A stretch of DNA of 64,000 bases from Novosphingobium sp. PC22D (GTDB lineage Bacteria > Pseudomonadota > Alphaproteobacteria > Sphingomonadales > Sphingomonadaceae): positions 94,455 to 158,454 of the forward strand of contig NZ_MWMO01000011.1 of the NCBI RefSeq assembly GCF_002556635.1, read 5' to 3'. Below are positions 1-9,167 of this stretch, piece after piece; the stretch's first letter is position 1, and every line of letters begins with the position of its first letter. Below the pieces are notes generated by a model, which saw only the letters and a program-made list of their open reading frames with translations, had not been told where the DNA came from and did no database searches. The position numbers and the translations under genes are program-made.

Positions 1-75
1 GTCGAAGAGACCGACGAAAATGCTGATGATCCGCCGGAGGTAATGCCCACGGAGGCCCTTGTGCGTCAGCCGTGA
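1..75 (+). CDS. C-terminal end of an unknown protein (partial)
   Basis: Frame 1 is open from the window edge to a TGA and encodes 24 residues with an acidic stretch (EETDENADD). The gene starts outside the window, so no domain can be assigned. It runs convergently into the 3' end of the GGDEF-EAL gene and overlaps it by about 10 bases. Acidic tails of this kind occur at the ends of ParB-like and other element proteins, but that is not enough for a function. It could also be a chance open frame. Confidence 0.35.
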   Translation, partial: VEETDENADDPPEVMPTEALVRQP

Positions 76-2003
76 CGGACGGCGAGCGTGCGCTCTGCGA
101 CTGGCCGGCCGTTTGAAACCATATCCGATCGTTTCCCTGCATAGAGCGGAGTCGCCCCCTCGATTCCTTGAGCGTGTTTGCGTAGCAAAGCCTCGATTGC
201 GATCCGATCGGCCGGATAGGCGAAGGCGAAGCCCTGACCGAGGCGGCAGCCCATCGCCCAAAGCTGACTGGACTGAACTTCCGTCTCGATCCCTTCGGCG
301 ACGACCCGGATATCCAGACGCCGGGCGATCTCGATCAGGCCCTCGACGATCACCATGCTCGGATCGTCCGGCCACAGCCTGGCCACGAAGGACTTGTCGA
401 TCTTGATGATGTCGACCGGCACGTTGATCAGATGGGTGAGCGAGGCATGGCCCGTGCCGAAGTCGTCGAGGGCGACGAGCACGCCCGCCGCGCGCAGCGC
501 CGCGATCTCCCGCGCGACGACACGGTCGCGCCGTCCGAGATAGACGTCCTCGCTCACCTCCAGAACCAGATGGGAAAGCGGCACGTTCACCTCGCCGAAT
601 GCTCCCTCCAGCTTCGCGGCGATGCTCCCGGTATAGAAGTCGGCGGTTGAGACGTTGACGCCGACGTGCTGGATCGGCAGTCCGTCGTCGAGCCAGCGCC
701 GTACGTCCCGCGCCACCGCCTGCAACATACACCGCGTTAGCGCCTCGGCGACGTGGGCATCCGACGTTGCCTCGTGAAATTCATGGGCGGGTATGACCCT
801 GCCATCGCGCGAGCGCATCCGGCAAAGGGCTTCGAGCCCGACGATCTCGCCGGTGTCCAGTCGGATGACCGGCTGATAGTGCGGCTCGATCCGCCCCTCG
901 GCCAGCGCGTCAGCCACCTCGCGGATCGCATCGCGGCGATGCGTGATCCGGGTCCCGATGCCCGGCCAGTAACGCACGAAGCCGCCGCGCCCGGTCTCCT
1001 TGGCATGATAGAGCGCAAAGTCGGCTGCCTCGTTGACGGCCGAGGCGGTCTGCTCGGTCTGCCCGAGCGTCGCTGCGCCGATCGTAGCGCGCGGCACGAC
1101 GATATGGCCCTCGCATGAGGCCGGCACATCGAGCGCGTCGAATATCCGCTTCGCGGCGCCATCGAGATCGCGAAGCGTTGCCGGGGCCTGGATGAGCACC
1201 GCGAACTCGTCGCCACCGATCCGGAATGTCGCATCCGGCGCCATCTCCCGCGCGACCCGTCCGGCCGCGACCCGGATCAAGGCGTCGCCCGCCAGATGGC
1301 CGAAGGTGTCGTTGACGATCTTGAGATTGTCGAGGTCGATGATGAACAGCGCCCAAGAGCCCGGTTCCTCGCACGGCACACGCACCATCGCTTCGTTGAA
1401 CGCGGCGCGGTTCGGCAGGCCGGTGAGCGCATCGACATTCGCCCGCCGCTCCCGATCGAGCACGCGCTCATGGCGGCGCAAGGCGATGTCGCACAGATCC
1501 AGGCAGGGCGCGATGATGGTGCTCTCATGCTCATGCAGTCCCCGGCATTCCCGTAAATAGAGAGCAAGGGCGCCGATGGGGTCACCGTCCTCGGACAGGA
1601 TCGGAAAGGACCAGCAGGCCTTGAGGCCAACCGCGAGCGCATGGTCCTTGTATTTCCCCCATCTCGGGTCAGTCGCGATGTCCGTGACGCCGATCGGGGA
1701 GCGCGTATAGGCGGCGGTTCCGCAGGAGCCGACCTCGGGACCGATCATCACGCCGTCGAGTGCTGCGACATATCCATCCGGCAGGCTCGGGGTCGCCAGC
1801 GGATGCAGCAGGCCGGCCGGATCGACCGTCATCACCGTGCAGACCACCTCCGGCAGGAGCGTCTCCACCTCCAGGCAAAGCGTGCGCGCCGTCTCCTCGA
1901 GGGAGGCGCCATTGGCGATCAGACGCAATATGCGAAGCTCGACTTGCTGCAAGGCAATTGGGCCGCCCATCCCTGAAAGCGTCCGCTCGGGGGACGGCAT
2001 CAT
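66..2003 (-). CDS. GAF-GGDEF-EAL cyclic-di-GMP turnover protein
   Basis: This 645-aa cytoplasmic protein has an N-terminal GAF sensor domain (about residues 15-180), a GGDEF diguanylate cyclase domain with an intact IGGDEF motif near residue 262, and an EAL phosphodiesterase domain. The EAL domain carries EALCR near residue 389 plus DDFGTG, KIDKSF, AEGIET and GQGF signatures. Both catalytic motifs look intact. No RxxD inhibitory site is visible just before GGDEF. It has no membrane segment, so the GAF domain presumably senses a soluble ligand. The annotated ATG is only 3 bases from a 15-bp palindrome shared with other element promoters; no good ribosome site precedes it, so a start at the ATG ending at 1968 is possible. 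A c-di-GMP enzyme here could link element transfer to surface attachment (inference). Confidence 0.9.
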   Translation of the reverse strand: MMPSPERTLSGMGGPIALQQVELRILRLIANGASLEETARTLCLEVETLLPEVVCTVMTVDPAGLLHPLATPSLPDGYVAALDGVMIGPEVGSCGTAAYTRSPIGVTDIATDPRWGKYKDHALAVGLKACWSFPILSEDGDPIGALALYLRECRGLHEHESTIIAPCLDLCDIALRRHERVLDRERRANVDALTGLPNRAAFNEAMVRVPCEEPGSWALFIIDLDNLKIVNDTFGHLAGDALIRVAAGRVAREMAPDATFRIGGDEFAVLIQAPATLRDLDGAAKRIFDALDVPASCEGHIVVPRATIGAATLGQTEQTASAVNEAADFALYHAKETGRGGFVRYWPGIGTRITHRRDAIREVADALAEGRIEPHYQPVIRLDTGEIVGLEALCRMRSRDGRVIPAHEFHEATSDAHVAEALTRCMLQAVARDVRRWLDDGLPIQHVGVNVSTADFYTGSIAAKLEGAFGEVNVPLSHLVLEVSEDVYLGRRDRVVAREIAALRAAGVLVALDDFGTGHASLTHLINVPVDIIKIDKSFVARLWPDDPSMVIVEGLIEIARRLDIRVVAEGIETEVQSSQLWAMGCRLGQGFAFAYPADRIAIEALLRKHAQGIEGATPLYAGKRSDMVSNGRPVAERTLAVRHG

Positions 2004-2006
2004 GTG

Positions 2007-2021
2007 CGACTATAATAGTCG
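2007..2021. promoter_or_regulatory. 15-bp palindromic operator, copy 1 (CGACTATTATAGTCG on minus strand)
   Basis: The arms CGACTAT and ATAGTCG flank one central base. The identical 15-mer occurs at 10979-10993 and 26146-26160, the latter just upstream of a small XRE regulator. This copy touches the start of the GGDEF-EAL gene and, if the ars transposon is removed, lies between that gene and the divergent DUF932 gene. It is read as an operator for the XRE protein (inference). Confidence 0.7.
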
Positions 2022-2077
2022 TCGGCAGTGAATCCGGCGTGTCCACAAATGCTAAATTTGAAACTAACGATACCTGT

Positions 2078-2093
2078 GGGGAAGGCCTTCCCC
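2078..2093. repeat. 16-bp perfect palindrome in intergenic DNA
   Basis: GGGGAAGGCCTTCCCC is a perfect palindrome between the GGDEF-EAL gene and the ars transposon end. It could act as a protein-binding site. With no loop it is a poor terminator hairpin. No second copy was seen. Confidence 0.4.
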
Positions 2094-2142
2094 TGCGGCC
2101 GAGCCCTTGGTCTCGGCCGACCCCTTCATGCGGGGAGACCCC

Positions 2143-2160
2143 CAGGCTGTGCAGAAACTC
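2143..2160 (+). repeat. Left terminal inverted repeat of the ars transposon
   Basis: CAGGCTGTGCAGAAACTC is the perfect 18-bp mate of the repeat next to the IS1182 transposase stop. Similarity ends immediately after these 18 bases, which is what true terminal repeats show. Confidence 0.6.
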
Positions 2161-2267
2161 ATCCGGACCTCAATGGGCTTGGATATATCCTGCAAGCCGT
2201 GCATCAGCTTGCTTCGATCAATGTGCTCGGTCTGACAGAGTGAACGCCCGAAGGTTGTCGAAACGTT

Positions 2268-3467
2268 TTACATCATCAGGCTAAGCGCAGCTCCGCCCAC
2301 GGCCGCCAGCAACACGACGACCCATGGCGGAGCTTTCCAGGCCATCAGCGCCACGAAACAAATCAAGGCCAGTGCGAAATCCGGCATGCCGCCGATCGCG
2401 CTGGTGAAGACAGGCGAATAAAGCGCAGCGCCGAGAATGCCGACGACGGCGGCATTGGCGCCCTGCATGGCCGACTGCGCCCATGTCGTGCGGCGCAACT
2501 GATCCCAGAAGGGCAGCGCCCCGATCAGGATCAGGAAGCCCGGCAGGAAAACTGCGACAAGAGCGATCATCGCGCCGGCCACGCCGTTCGGCGCCGGTCC
2601 CATGACCGCTCCGAGCCAGGCGGCAAAGGTGAAGAGCGGTCCGGGGACCGCCTGTGCTACGCCATAGCCCGCGAGGAAGGCATCATCGGACACCCATCCC
2701 GGCGCGACCGTTTCGGCCTGTAACAGTGGCAACACGACATGTCCGCCACCAAAGACCAGCGAGCCAGCACGATAGAAGCTGTCCGCCAGCGCCCATCCTT
2801 GCGCTTGCCCCGCTAGGACCGGCAGGCCAATCAGTAGGGCGACGAACAGCGCGAAGGCCATCAGTCCGGCTTTGCGTGAAACCGGCACAGGCAGATGCTC
2901 GCCAATCGTGACCTGTCCTTTGCCAAGAGCCAGCCCGGCAAGTGCGCCCAGCAGTATGGCCGCCATCATCCCGATCGCTCCCGGCGCCCAGGCAAGCAGA
3001 AGCACGGCCACGACCGCGATCGTAGTGCGCTCCTTATCGGGGCACAGGTTTTTTGCCATGCCCCACACGGCTTGCGCCACGATGGCGACGGCGACGATCT
3101 TGAGACCATGTAGGACGCCAAGCGCTAACGGGCTTTCCAGCCGCGTAGCCGTCATGGCAAACGCAAGAAGGATCATGGCCGATGGCAGGGTGAAGGCGAG
3201 GAAAGCTGCGAACGCGCCGAGCCATCCCGCCCGCGTCAGACCAAGAGCAAAGCCGACCTGGCTGGAAGCCGGACCGGGCAGGAACTGGCACAGTGCCACC
3301 AAATCGGCATATGCGCTTTCGCTCAGCCATTTTCGCCGCGTCACCAGCTCGTCCCGGAAATAGCCCAGATGTGCGATCGGTCCACCGAAGGAGGTGAGCC
3401 CCAGCTTCAGGAATGCGCGGAATACCTCGGAGACGCTTCCTTGCGACTCTTGCGGGCTATGATCCAT
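2268..3467 (-). CDS. chrA: Chromate transporter ChrA (CHR family, long form)
   Basis: The 399-aa inner-membrane protein has two homologous CHR halves. Each carries the family signatures: FGGP near the N terminus, then LCQFLPGPASSQVGF, and in the second half FGGGHVVLPLL and AVPGPLF. The length matches the bidomain LCHR class of proton-coupled chromate efflux pumps. It is the last gene of a minus-strand run that includes the ars operon, about 66 bases beyond arsH, and may be co-transcribed with it. No ChrB-type regulator is visible. Nothing suggests truncation. Confidence 0.93.
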   Translation of the reverse strand: MDHSPQESQGSVSEVFRAFLKLGLTSFGGPIAHLGYFRDELVTRRKWLSESAYADLVALCQFLPGPASSQVGFALGLTRAGWLGAFAAFLAFTLPSAMILLAFAMTATRLESPLALGVLHGLKIVAVAIVAQAVWGMAKNLCPDKERTTIAVVAVLLLAWAPGAIGMMAAILLGALAGLALGKGQVTIGEHLPVPVSRKAGLMAFALFVALLIGLPVLAGQAQGWALADSFYRAGSLVFGGGHVVLPLLQAETVAPGWVSDDAFLAGYGVAQAVPGPLFTFAAWLGAVMGPAPNGVAGAMIALVAVFLPGFLILIGALPFWDQLRRTTWAQSAMQGANAAVVGILGAALYSPVFTSAIGGMPDFALALICFVALMAWKAPPWVVVLLAAVGGAALSLMM

Positions 3468-3533
3468 TCAAGGGACCTCGTTGGTTGGGGCATTCTTGCG
3501 AGCAATGACGTGCGATCGGCGCGGGATAGATTC

Positions 3534-4253
3534 TCAGGTTGCAGCCGTCAGATTGACCCGCTGCATCAGGGCCTCGCCGCTCTCCTTGCGCTCGGAATAG
3601 CGGTCGGTCAGGTAGGGTGAGACGTCGCGCGTCAGAAGCGTAAACTTCATCAGTTCCTCCATTACGTCGACCACTCGATCATAATAGGAGGACGGTTTCA
3701 TCCGGCCCGCATCGTCGAACTCCTGAAAGGCCTTGGCGACGGAGGACTGGTTGGGGATCGTCACCATGCGCATCCAGCGGCCGAGCACACGCATCTGGTT
3801 GACGGCGTTGAAGCTCTGCGAGCCGCCGGAGACCTGCATCACCGCGAGTGTCCGGCCCTGCGTTGGCCTTACCGCGCCGACCGAAAGGGGAATCCAGTCG
3901 ATCTGCGCCTTCATCACCGCGCTCATTGCGCCGTGCCGCTCCGGGCTGGTCCAGACCTGGCCTTCCGACCAGAGCGAGAGCTCTCGCAGTTCCTGCACTT
4001 TCGGATGCCTGACCTCGGCGCCGTCCGGCAATGGCAGGCCATGCGGATCGAAGATACGTGTTTCCGCGCCAAAGTGTTTCAGCAGACGCTCGGCCTCGAA
4101 TGTCAGAAAACGGCTGTAGGATCGCTCGCGGAGCGAGCCATAAAGCAGCAGGATACGCGGCGGATGGGTAGAAGGGTCGGTTACGCGCAGCCGACCAAGG
4201 CTGGGAGTATCAACGCAACCGGCATCAAGATTGGGAAGATCGTCCGGCATCAA
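3534..4253 (-). CDS. arsH: ArsH, NADPH-dependent FMN reductase / organoarsenical oxidase
   Basis: The 239-aa flavodoxin-like protein has the FMN phosphate-binding motif [13 protein letters not shown] near residue 35 and the conserved [16 protein letters not shown] segment of ArsH. Family members oxidise trivalent methylarsenite and other trivalent organoarsenicals using NADPH. The gene overlaps the end of arsB by 4 bases, so translation is probably coupled. Its length is typical of the family. Confidence 0.93.
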   Translation of the reverse strand: MMPDDLPNLDAGCVDTPSLGRLRVTDPSTHPPRILLLYGSLRERSYSRFLTFEAERLLKHFGAETRIFDPHGLPLPDGAEVRHPKVQELRELSLWSEGQVWTSPERHGAMSAVMKAQIDWIPLSVGAVRPTQGRTLAVMQVSGGSQSFNAVNQMRVLGRWMRMVTIPNQSSVAKAFQEFDDAGRMKPSSYYDRVVDVMEELMKFTLLTRDVSPYLTDRYSERKESGEALMQRVNLTAAT

Positions 4254-5305
4254 CGCTGCTCTTTCGCGAGTTCGGACACCTTGCCGCCACGCTCATACCA
4301 GCCTTTGGAGCGGTTCACGATCCAGACGACCGAGAGCATCACCGGCACTTCGATCAGCACCCCGACAACGGTGGCGAGCGCCGCACCCGAGTGAAAACCG
4401 AACAGGCTGATGGCGGCGGCAACCGCCAGTTCGAAGAAATTTGACGCGCCGATCAGCGCCGAGGGACCGGCAACGCAATGTTGTTCGCCGGCAAGCCGGT
4501 TGAGCAGATAGGCAAGGCCGGAGTTGAAATAGACCTGAATCAGGATCGGCACTGCCAGCAGGCCGATGATGGCCGGCTGCGCGATGATCTGCTCGCCCTG
4601 AAATCCGAACAGCAAAACAAGCGTCGCCAGCAAAGCGACGAGAGAAGCCGGGCCGAGCTTTGAAAGCAGCCGGTCAAGCGCTGCCTGCCCGCCACTTGTC
4701 AGCATCCGGCGACGGATGATCTGCGCGATGATGACGGGAATGACGATATAGAGGATGACCGACAGGACCAGCGTGCCCCACGGCACGGTGATGGCTGACA
4801 GGCCCAGCAGCAGGCCGACAATCGGCGCAAAGGCGACGACCATGATCGCGTCGTTGAGGGCGACCTGGCTCAATGTGAAATGCGGTTCACCCTTGGTCAG
4901 GTTCGACCAGACAAACACCATGGCCGTGCATGGCGCGGCTGCAAGGATGATGAGGCCGGCAATGTAACTGTCGATCTGGTCGGCAGGTAGATAGGGCTGG
5001 AACAGCCAGCCGATGAACAACCAGCCCAGTAGCGCCATCGAGAACGGTTTTACCGCCCAGTTGATGAACAGCGTTACGCCGATGCCGCGCCAGTGGCGGC
5101 CGACCTCACCAAGCGCAGCGAAGTCGATCTTGAGCAGCATAGGGATGACCATCAGCCAGATCAGTACCGCCACCGGCAGGTTGACCTTGGCAATTTCCAT
5201 CGTGCCGATGGCATGAAATGCGCCCGGCAGAAAATGGCCGAGCGCGATGCCGACGACAATGCACAGCGCGACCCAGAGGGTCAGGTAGCGTTCAAAGGTG
5301 GACAT
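4250..5305 (-). CDS. arsB: ACR3-family arsenite efflux permease
   Basis: The 351-aa protein has about ten membrane segments. It shows the ACR3 signatures [20 protein letters not shown] and [15 protein letters not shown], the second containing the conserved membrane cysteine needed for As(III) transport. It exports arsenite produced by the two reductases encoded just upstream. This is the BASS/ACR3 type, not the E. coli ArsB type. It lies 9 bases after arsC and overlaps arsH by 4 bases. Confidence 0.95.
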   Translation of the reverse strand: MSTFERYLTLWVALCIVVGIALGHFLPGAFHAIGTMEIAKVNLPVAVLIWLMVIPMLLKIDFAALGEVGRHWRGIGVTLFINWAVKPFSMALLGWLFIGWLFQPYLPADQIDSYIAGLIILAAAPCTAMVFVWSNLTKGEPHFTLSQVALNDAIMVVAFAPIVGLLLGLSAITVPWGTLVLSVILYIVIPVIIAQIIRRRMLTSGGQAALDRLLSKLGPASLVALLATLVLLFGFQGEQIIAQPAIIGLLAVPILIQVYFNSGLAYLLNRLAGEQHCVAGPSALIGASNFFELAVAAAISLFGFHSGAALATVVGVLIEVPVMLSVVWIVNRSKGWYERGGKVSELAKEQR

Positions 5306-5314
5306 GCAATTCCC

Positions 5315-5740
5315 TCACGGCCTTGCGACGCGACGGCCGTGTTCGTCCACCACGCGCTCGCCGTCTTCCTTGACGAACGCGCCGCGTTGCGGCGGCAGCA
5401 GGTCGAGTACGTCCTCGGACGGTCGGCAGAGCCGGACGCCCTTAGGGCTGACGACGATGGGTCGGTTGATAAGGATCGGATGCGCCATCATGGCATCGAG
5501 CAATTGCGCCTCGCTCAGAGCCGGGTCGCCAAGGCCACGTTCGGCATAAGGCGTGCCTTTCTCACGGAGCAGCTCTCGCGCAGATATACCCATGCGCGCG
5601 ATAAGCCGAGTCAGCATGTCCCGAGATGGCGGCGTCTTCAGATATTCGATGACATGCGGCTCGACGCCCGCATTGCGGATCATCGCCAGGGTGTTGCGCG
5701 AGGTTCCGCAATCCGGGTTGTGGTAGATGATGACGTCCAT
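5315..5740 (-). CDS. arsC: Arsenate reductase, glutaredoxin-coupled ArsC
   Basis: The 141-aa protein carries the HNPDCGTSRNT motif with catalytic Cys11, followed by ILINRPIV and LCRPSEDVLDLL, all typical of the E. coli-plasmid ArsC class. It reduces As(V) to As(III) with glutathione and glutaredoxin. I chose the ATG at 5740 because GAGG lies about 7 bases upstream. A GTG four codons earlier would overlap the upstream stop. It is the second, mechanistically different arsenate reductase of the operon. Confidence 0.93.
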   Translation of the reverse strand: MDVIIYHNPDCGTSRNTLAMIRNAGVEPHVIEYLKTPPSRDMLTRLIARMGISARELLREKGTPYAERGLGDPALSEAQLLDAMMAHPILINRPIVVSPKGVRLCRPSEDVLDLLPPQRGAFVKEDGERVVDEHGRRVARP

Positions 5741-5748
5741 AGCCTGCC

Positions 5749-6276
5749 TCACGCCGCGCTGTTGCGTGGAGACGACGCACCTTCGGACTGGCCGATCTCA
5801 GTCAGCTTCGTGCGGAGCGACGCCTTGTCGAGACTGGCGACTGGTAGGGACGTAAAGGCCGAGATGCGGTTCTTCATATAGCGGAAAGCGGCGACGAAGG
5901 CGGCTTCCTTCTGGATGTCCGGCCCATCGACGGCGGCAGGGTCTTCGATCCCCCAATGGGCGGTCATGGGCTGGCCGGGCCAGACCGGGCAGGCTTCACC
6001 GACGGCACTGTCGCAGACGGTAAAGACGAAATCCATGACAGGCGCGTCGGCTCCGGCAAACTCCTCCCAACCTTTCGAGCGGAAGCCCTCGGCGGGGTAG
6101 TCGAAGCTCCGCAACACCTTCAGCGCAAAGGGATTGACCGCTCCCTTCGGCTGCGACCCGGCAGAGAAGGAGCGAAAGCGACCATCGCCGTCCTTCTTCA
6201 GAATGCTCTCGGCGAGGATCGAGCGCGCGGCATTGCCGGTGCAAAGGAACAGAACATTGTAGATGCGGTCAGTCAT
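5749..6276 (-). CDS. arsC: Arsenate reductase, LMW-phosphatase (thioredoxin-type) ArsC
   Basis: The 175-aa protein has the phosphatase P-loop CTGNAARS (Cys12-X5-Arg18) and two further cysteines at 88 and 96 (TVCDSAVGEACPVW), matching the three-cysteine relay of thioredoxin-coupled arsenate reductases. It overlaps the end of arsR by 8 bases and directly precedes the glutaredoxin-type arsC. Having both reductase types in one operon gives redundant electron sources. A C-terminal extension after about residue 140 is slightly longer than the family minimum. Confidence 0.92.
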   Translation of the reverse strand: MTDRIYNVLFLCTGNAARSILAESILKKDGDGRFRSFSAGSQPKGAVNPFALKVLRSFDYPAEGFRSKGWEEFAGADAPVMDFVFTVCDSAVGEACPVWPGQPMTAHWGIEDPAAVDGPDIQKEAAFVAAFRYMKNRISAFTSLPVASLDKASLRTKLTEIGQSEGASSPRNSAA

Positions 6277-6640
6277 GGGTGGCCTCCTTGGCGGCGAGGG
6301 TTTGCGGTGAGCAGCAAGGGGAAAAATCGGCGATCAGGGGCGCGCAGATTTCCGGGTGGCCACCGCAGCAATCCTTGACGAGAAAGCCCGCGAGCTCCCG
6401 CACAGCGTCGAGCCGCGCCCGATAGATGATCGAGCGGCTATGCCGCTCAGCATCAATCAGACCGGCGCGCGTCAGCGTCGCCAGATGCGTGGACATGGTG
6501 TTGTGCGGGACATCCAACCGGCGGGCGACTTCGCCCGCGGGCAATCCGTCCGGCTCGTGCTCCATCAGCAGGCGGAACACGTCGAGGCGGGTCGGTTGCG
6601 CGAGCGCGGCGAAAGCGAGGATGGCGTTTTCTGATTCCAT
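6269..6640 (-). CDS. arsR: ArsR-type metalloid-responsive repressor
   Basis: The 123-aa winged-helix protein has the recognition segment VPHNTMSTHLATLTRAGLI. It lacks the ELCVCDL motif of E. coli ArsR. Candidate As(III) ligands sit at the C terminus instead: Cys91, Cys92, Cys99, Cys109 and Cys110. That places it with ArsR proteins that evolved the sensor site elsewhere in the fold. It is the first gene of the ars operon, and its start codon lies inside a 26-bp inverted repeat that is the likely operator. Confidence 0.93.
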   Translation of the reverse strand: MESENAILAFAALAQPTRLDVFRLLMEHEPDGLPAGEVARRLDVPHNTMSTHLATLTRAGLIDAERHSRSIIYRARLDAVRELAGFLVKDCCGGHPEICAPLIADFSPCCSPQTLAAKEATHD

Positions 6641-6663
6641 ATGTCGAGACTAATCGACATATG
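6638..6663. promoter_or_regulatory. ArsR operator (10-6-10 perfect inverted repeat)
   Basis: The arms CATATGTCGA and TCGACATATG match perfectly around a 6-base spacer. The arsR start codon is inside the left arm, so a bound ArsR dimer would block transcription or initiation of its own operon. This is the usual autorepression arrangement. Confidence 0.8.
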
Positions 6664-6747
6664 GACTGGAGTCTAGACCGGGACGGCACATAGTTTCCGC
6701 CTCGTCGGGAGACCGCTGAAACTCGCTTGTGATAGGAAAGCTGGCCG

Positions 6748-7494
6748 TCACCCAAACAGCAGCCTCAGACCCGAGGCGAGAAGGATTGCCGCCAGAATGA
6801 TGCGCAGCCATAGTTCGGGGAGGTAACGGCTGCCGATGAAGGCCCCGAGCGAGCCGCCAACAGCGACGGCGATCAGCCACCCGGGTAGCGCACTAGGGAT
6901 CTGATCCCACCAGGCATAGGCTCCAAGCAGTGCAGCAGCCGAATTCATCAGATTGTAGACGGCGGTTGTCGCGGCAGTCTGGCGCGCTGTCCCCCAGTTC
7001 ATCGCGAGGATCACCGGTGCGAGGAATACTCCGCCTCCGGTCCCGGTCGTGCCGGATATGAAGCCGATGATCGCACCCGTGGCCAGCGCCGGGATGAAGG
7101 GCGGATCGGTCGGCAGGTCCGCAGATGATCCAGATCTACGAAGGGCCGTCCGCGCCATCTGGACGGCCGACAGGACGAGGACCGCCCCGACGACCGGATA
7201 ATAGATATCCGCCGGTAGCTGAACATATCCTCCGAGCAGAGAGAACGGGAAGCCCAGGATCGCAAAAGGCCAGACACTTCGCCACGACAACCTTCCCGCC
7301 TTCAGGAACATGGCTGTCCCGATTGCTGCGACCAGCAGATTGAGGGCGAGCGCGGTCGTCTTCATGGCCAGCGGCGCAAAGCCGACCAGCGCCATGATCG
7401 CGATGTAGCCAGATGCCCCAGCCTGGCCGACCGACGCATAGATTAGTGCGATGAGGAAGAAGGCCACCGCGAGCCAGAGTCCATCCAATTCCAC
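6748..7494 (-). CDS. TSUP/TauE family membrane permease
   Basis: The 248-aa protein has about eight hydrophobic segments and the TSUP signature GFISGTTGTGGGVFLAPVIL in the second half, with a related VGQAGASGYIAIMALVG repeat in the first. TauE/SafE family members export sulfite or small organic sulfur anions; the substrate here is unknown. It is separate from the ars operon (about 85 bases upstream of the arsR operator, same strand), and permeases of this type recur beside ars genes. The function in metalloid resistance is inferred only from position. Confidence 0.8.
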   Translation of the reverse strand: MELDGLWLAVAFFLIALIYASVGQAGASGYIAIMALVGFAPLAMKTTALALNLLVAAIGTAMFLKAGRLSWRSVWPFAILGFPFSLLGGYVQLPADIYYPVVGAVLVLSAVQMARTALRRSGSSADLPTDPPFIPALATGAIIGFISGTTGTGGGVFLAPVILAMNWGTARQTAATTAVYNLMNSAAALLGAYAWWDQIPSALPGWLIAVAVGGSLGAFIGSRYLPELWLRIILAAILLASGLRLLFG

Positions 7495-7694
7495 CTTGCC
7501 AGAACCTCATCATGGTCGGCATCCCGAGCGTGCGGCAGCGCGCGCGTTCCCCGAAGCTTCATTGTCTATCACCAGTCTGGTGCGAGCAACATGTTCTGAT
7601 GGCGCCACAGTAGATATTGTTCGTATTGCCAAGCATTTACTGGGATTATCCGGCTGCCGATGCTACACTTGATTACTTGCGACGCGGGGGCAAA

Positions 7695-9116
7695 ATGGGA
7701 CGCTTTATTGAGGGATATGATCGAAGCCAGCCGCTTCTTTTACCTGCCTGCGTCGATGACTACGTTCCGCAGGAATCTCTGGTCCGCGTCGTTGATGGCT
7801 TCGTCGAAACCCTCGATCTCACGGCGCTCGGCTTCGAGCGCACTGTCTCGGCCGCAACAGGGCGACCCGGTTATCACCCCGGCGATATGCTGCGACTGTA
7901 TATCTGGGGTTACCTGAACCAGTTGCGCTCCTCGCGCCAGTTGGAGCGAGCCTGCCAGCGCGACCTGGAGGCCATCTGGCTGATGCGGCGCATGACCCCG
8001 GACTATCGGACCATCGCAGCGTTCCGGCACGATAATCCCGAAGCGATCATTCGCACAGGCGCCGCGTTCATCAGCTTCTGTCGCGAGAACGGCCTTGTTA
8101 CTCCCGGCAAGGTGGCACTGGACGGGACCAAGATGCGGGCGGTTGCCAGCGCGAAGAACATCGCTGGAGCAGATCGCCTGGCGCGCGACATCGCTCATAC
8201 TGAAACGGAAATCGCCTACTATCTCGACCGTCTCAACATAGCGGATCAACACCCGGCGGACGTGCGCGATCAGACAGTCAATCGCGCGGCTTTTGCCGGC
8301 GCCATCGCATCGCTGGAGCGCCGAAAGCGGAGGTTGGAGAAACGGCAGGCCGAACTTGCAGAGCACGATACAAACGTCGTGGTCTTCGGGGAACCGGATT
8401 CACGACCAATGGGATATGGCCGGGCGCCGAAGTTTCCAGCCTATAATCTCCAGAGTGTCGTCGATATCGAAAGTGGCCTGATCATTCACAACGATGTCGC
8501 CAACGAAGCCAACGACAGCCAGTTGCTGCATCCAATGGCGATTGCGGCAAAGCAAGTGCTCGACGTCGACCAGCTCGAAGTGCTGGCGGACGGAGGCTAT
8601 TCGAATGCGCAGGAGGTCGCGCGCTGCGAGCAAGATGGTGTTCGCGTGGCGGCACCGATCAAGCGTGGCGCCATGAGCGCAGAATTCTTCCGCCCTGTGC
8701 AGTTCATCCATGACGAACAAACCGACACGATCCGCTGCCCGGCTGGTGAAACCATGCATCCCAAGGGCAAACATACCCGAAATCGTGCGATCCGATACAG
8801 AACGCCCGCGTGCCAGACCTGCCAGATCAAACCGCAGTGTACGCCGGGATATCAACGCACGATCCACAGGCTCGTGGATCAGGGTGCGCTCGATCGGATG
8901 GAGCGTCGGGTCCACGAGAATCCCGATCTCATGGTGATCCGTCGCTGCACGGTCGAGCATCCCTTCGGCACCATCAAGCGAATGTCTGGCGGAGGCCGCT
9001 TCCTGACCCGCGGTTTGCGGCGGGTGAAAGCCGAAGCTGCCCTCTCGGTCCTGGCATTCAACATCATCCGCGCTTCGAACGCCTTCGGGACCGGAGCGCT
9101 GATGTCGCGAGGCTGA
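7695..9116 (+). CDS. IS1182-family transposase
   Basis: The 473-aa DDE transposase has an N-terminal HTH region (YHPGDMLRLYIWGYLNQLRSS), the first acidic residue in KVALDGTKM, the second in VLADGGYSN, a Cys-rich TPACQTCQIKPQC knuckle and the C-terminal EHPFGTIKRMSGGGRFLTRGL segment. The ATG at 7695 follows a GGGGG run; the reading frame is open further upstream but has no better start. The gene is intact. The right inverted repeat lies 52-69 bases past the stop, and its exact mate is 5.5 kb to the left of the gene. Confidence 0.92.
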   Translation: MGRFIEGYDRSQPLLLPACVDDYVPQESLVRVVDGFVETLDLTALGFERTVSAATGRPGYHPGDMLRLYIWGYLNQLRSSRQLERACQRDLEAIWLMRRMTPDYRTIAAFRHDNPEAIIRTGAAFISFCRENGLVTPGKVALDGTKMRAVASAKNIAGADRLARDIAHTETEIAYYLDRLNIADQHPADVRDQTVNRAAFAGAIASLERRKRRLEKRQAELAEHDTNVVVFGEPDSRPMGYGRAPKFPAYNLQSVVDIESGLIIHNDVANEANDSQLLHPMAIAAKQVLDVDQLEVLADGGYSNAQEVARCEQDGVRVAAPIKRGAMSAEFFRPVQFIHDEQTDTIRCPAGETMHPKGKHTRNRAIRYRTPACQTCQIKPQCTPGYQRTIHRLVDQGALDRMERRVHENPDLMVIRRCTVEHPFGTIKRMSGGGRFLTRGLRRVKAEAALSVLAFNIIRASNAFGTGALMSRG

Positions 9117-9167
9117 GAGCCCCGCTCGATTCAGTTCGCCTCATCGCGCCCGCACTGAATCGTCTGC

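Noticed and set aside
7583..7600. CAGTCTGGTGCGAGCAAC as a short-range left end of the IS1182 element
   Set aside because: Only loosely similar to the right end (about 11 of 18 with a gap), while 2143-2160 matches 18 of 18. Kept as an alternative, not annotated.
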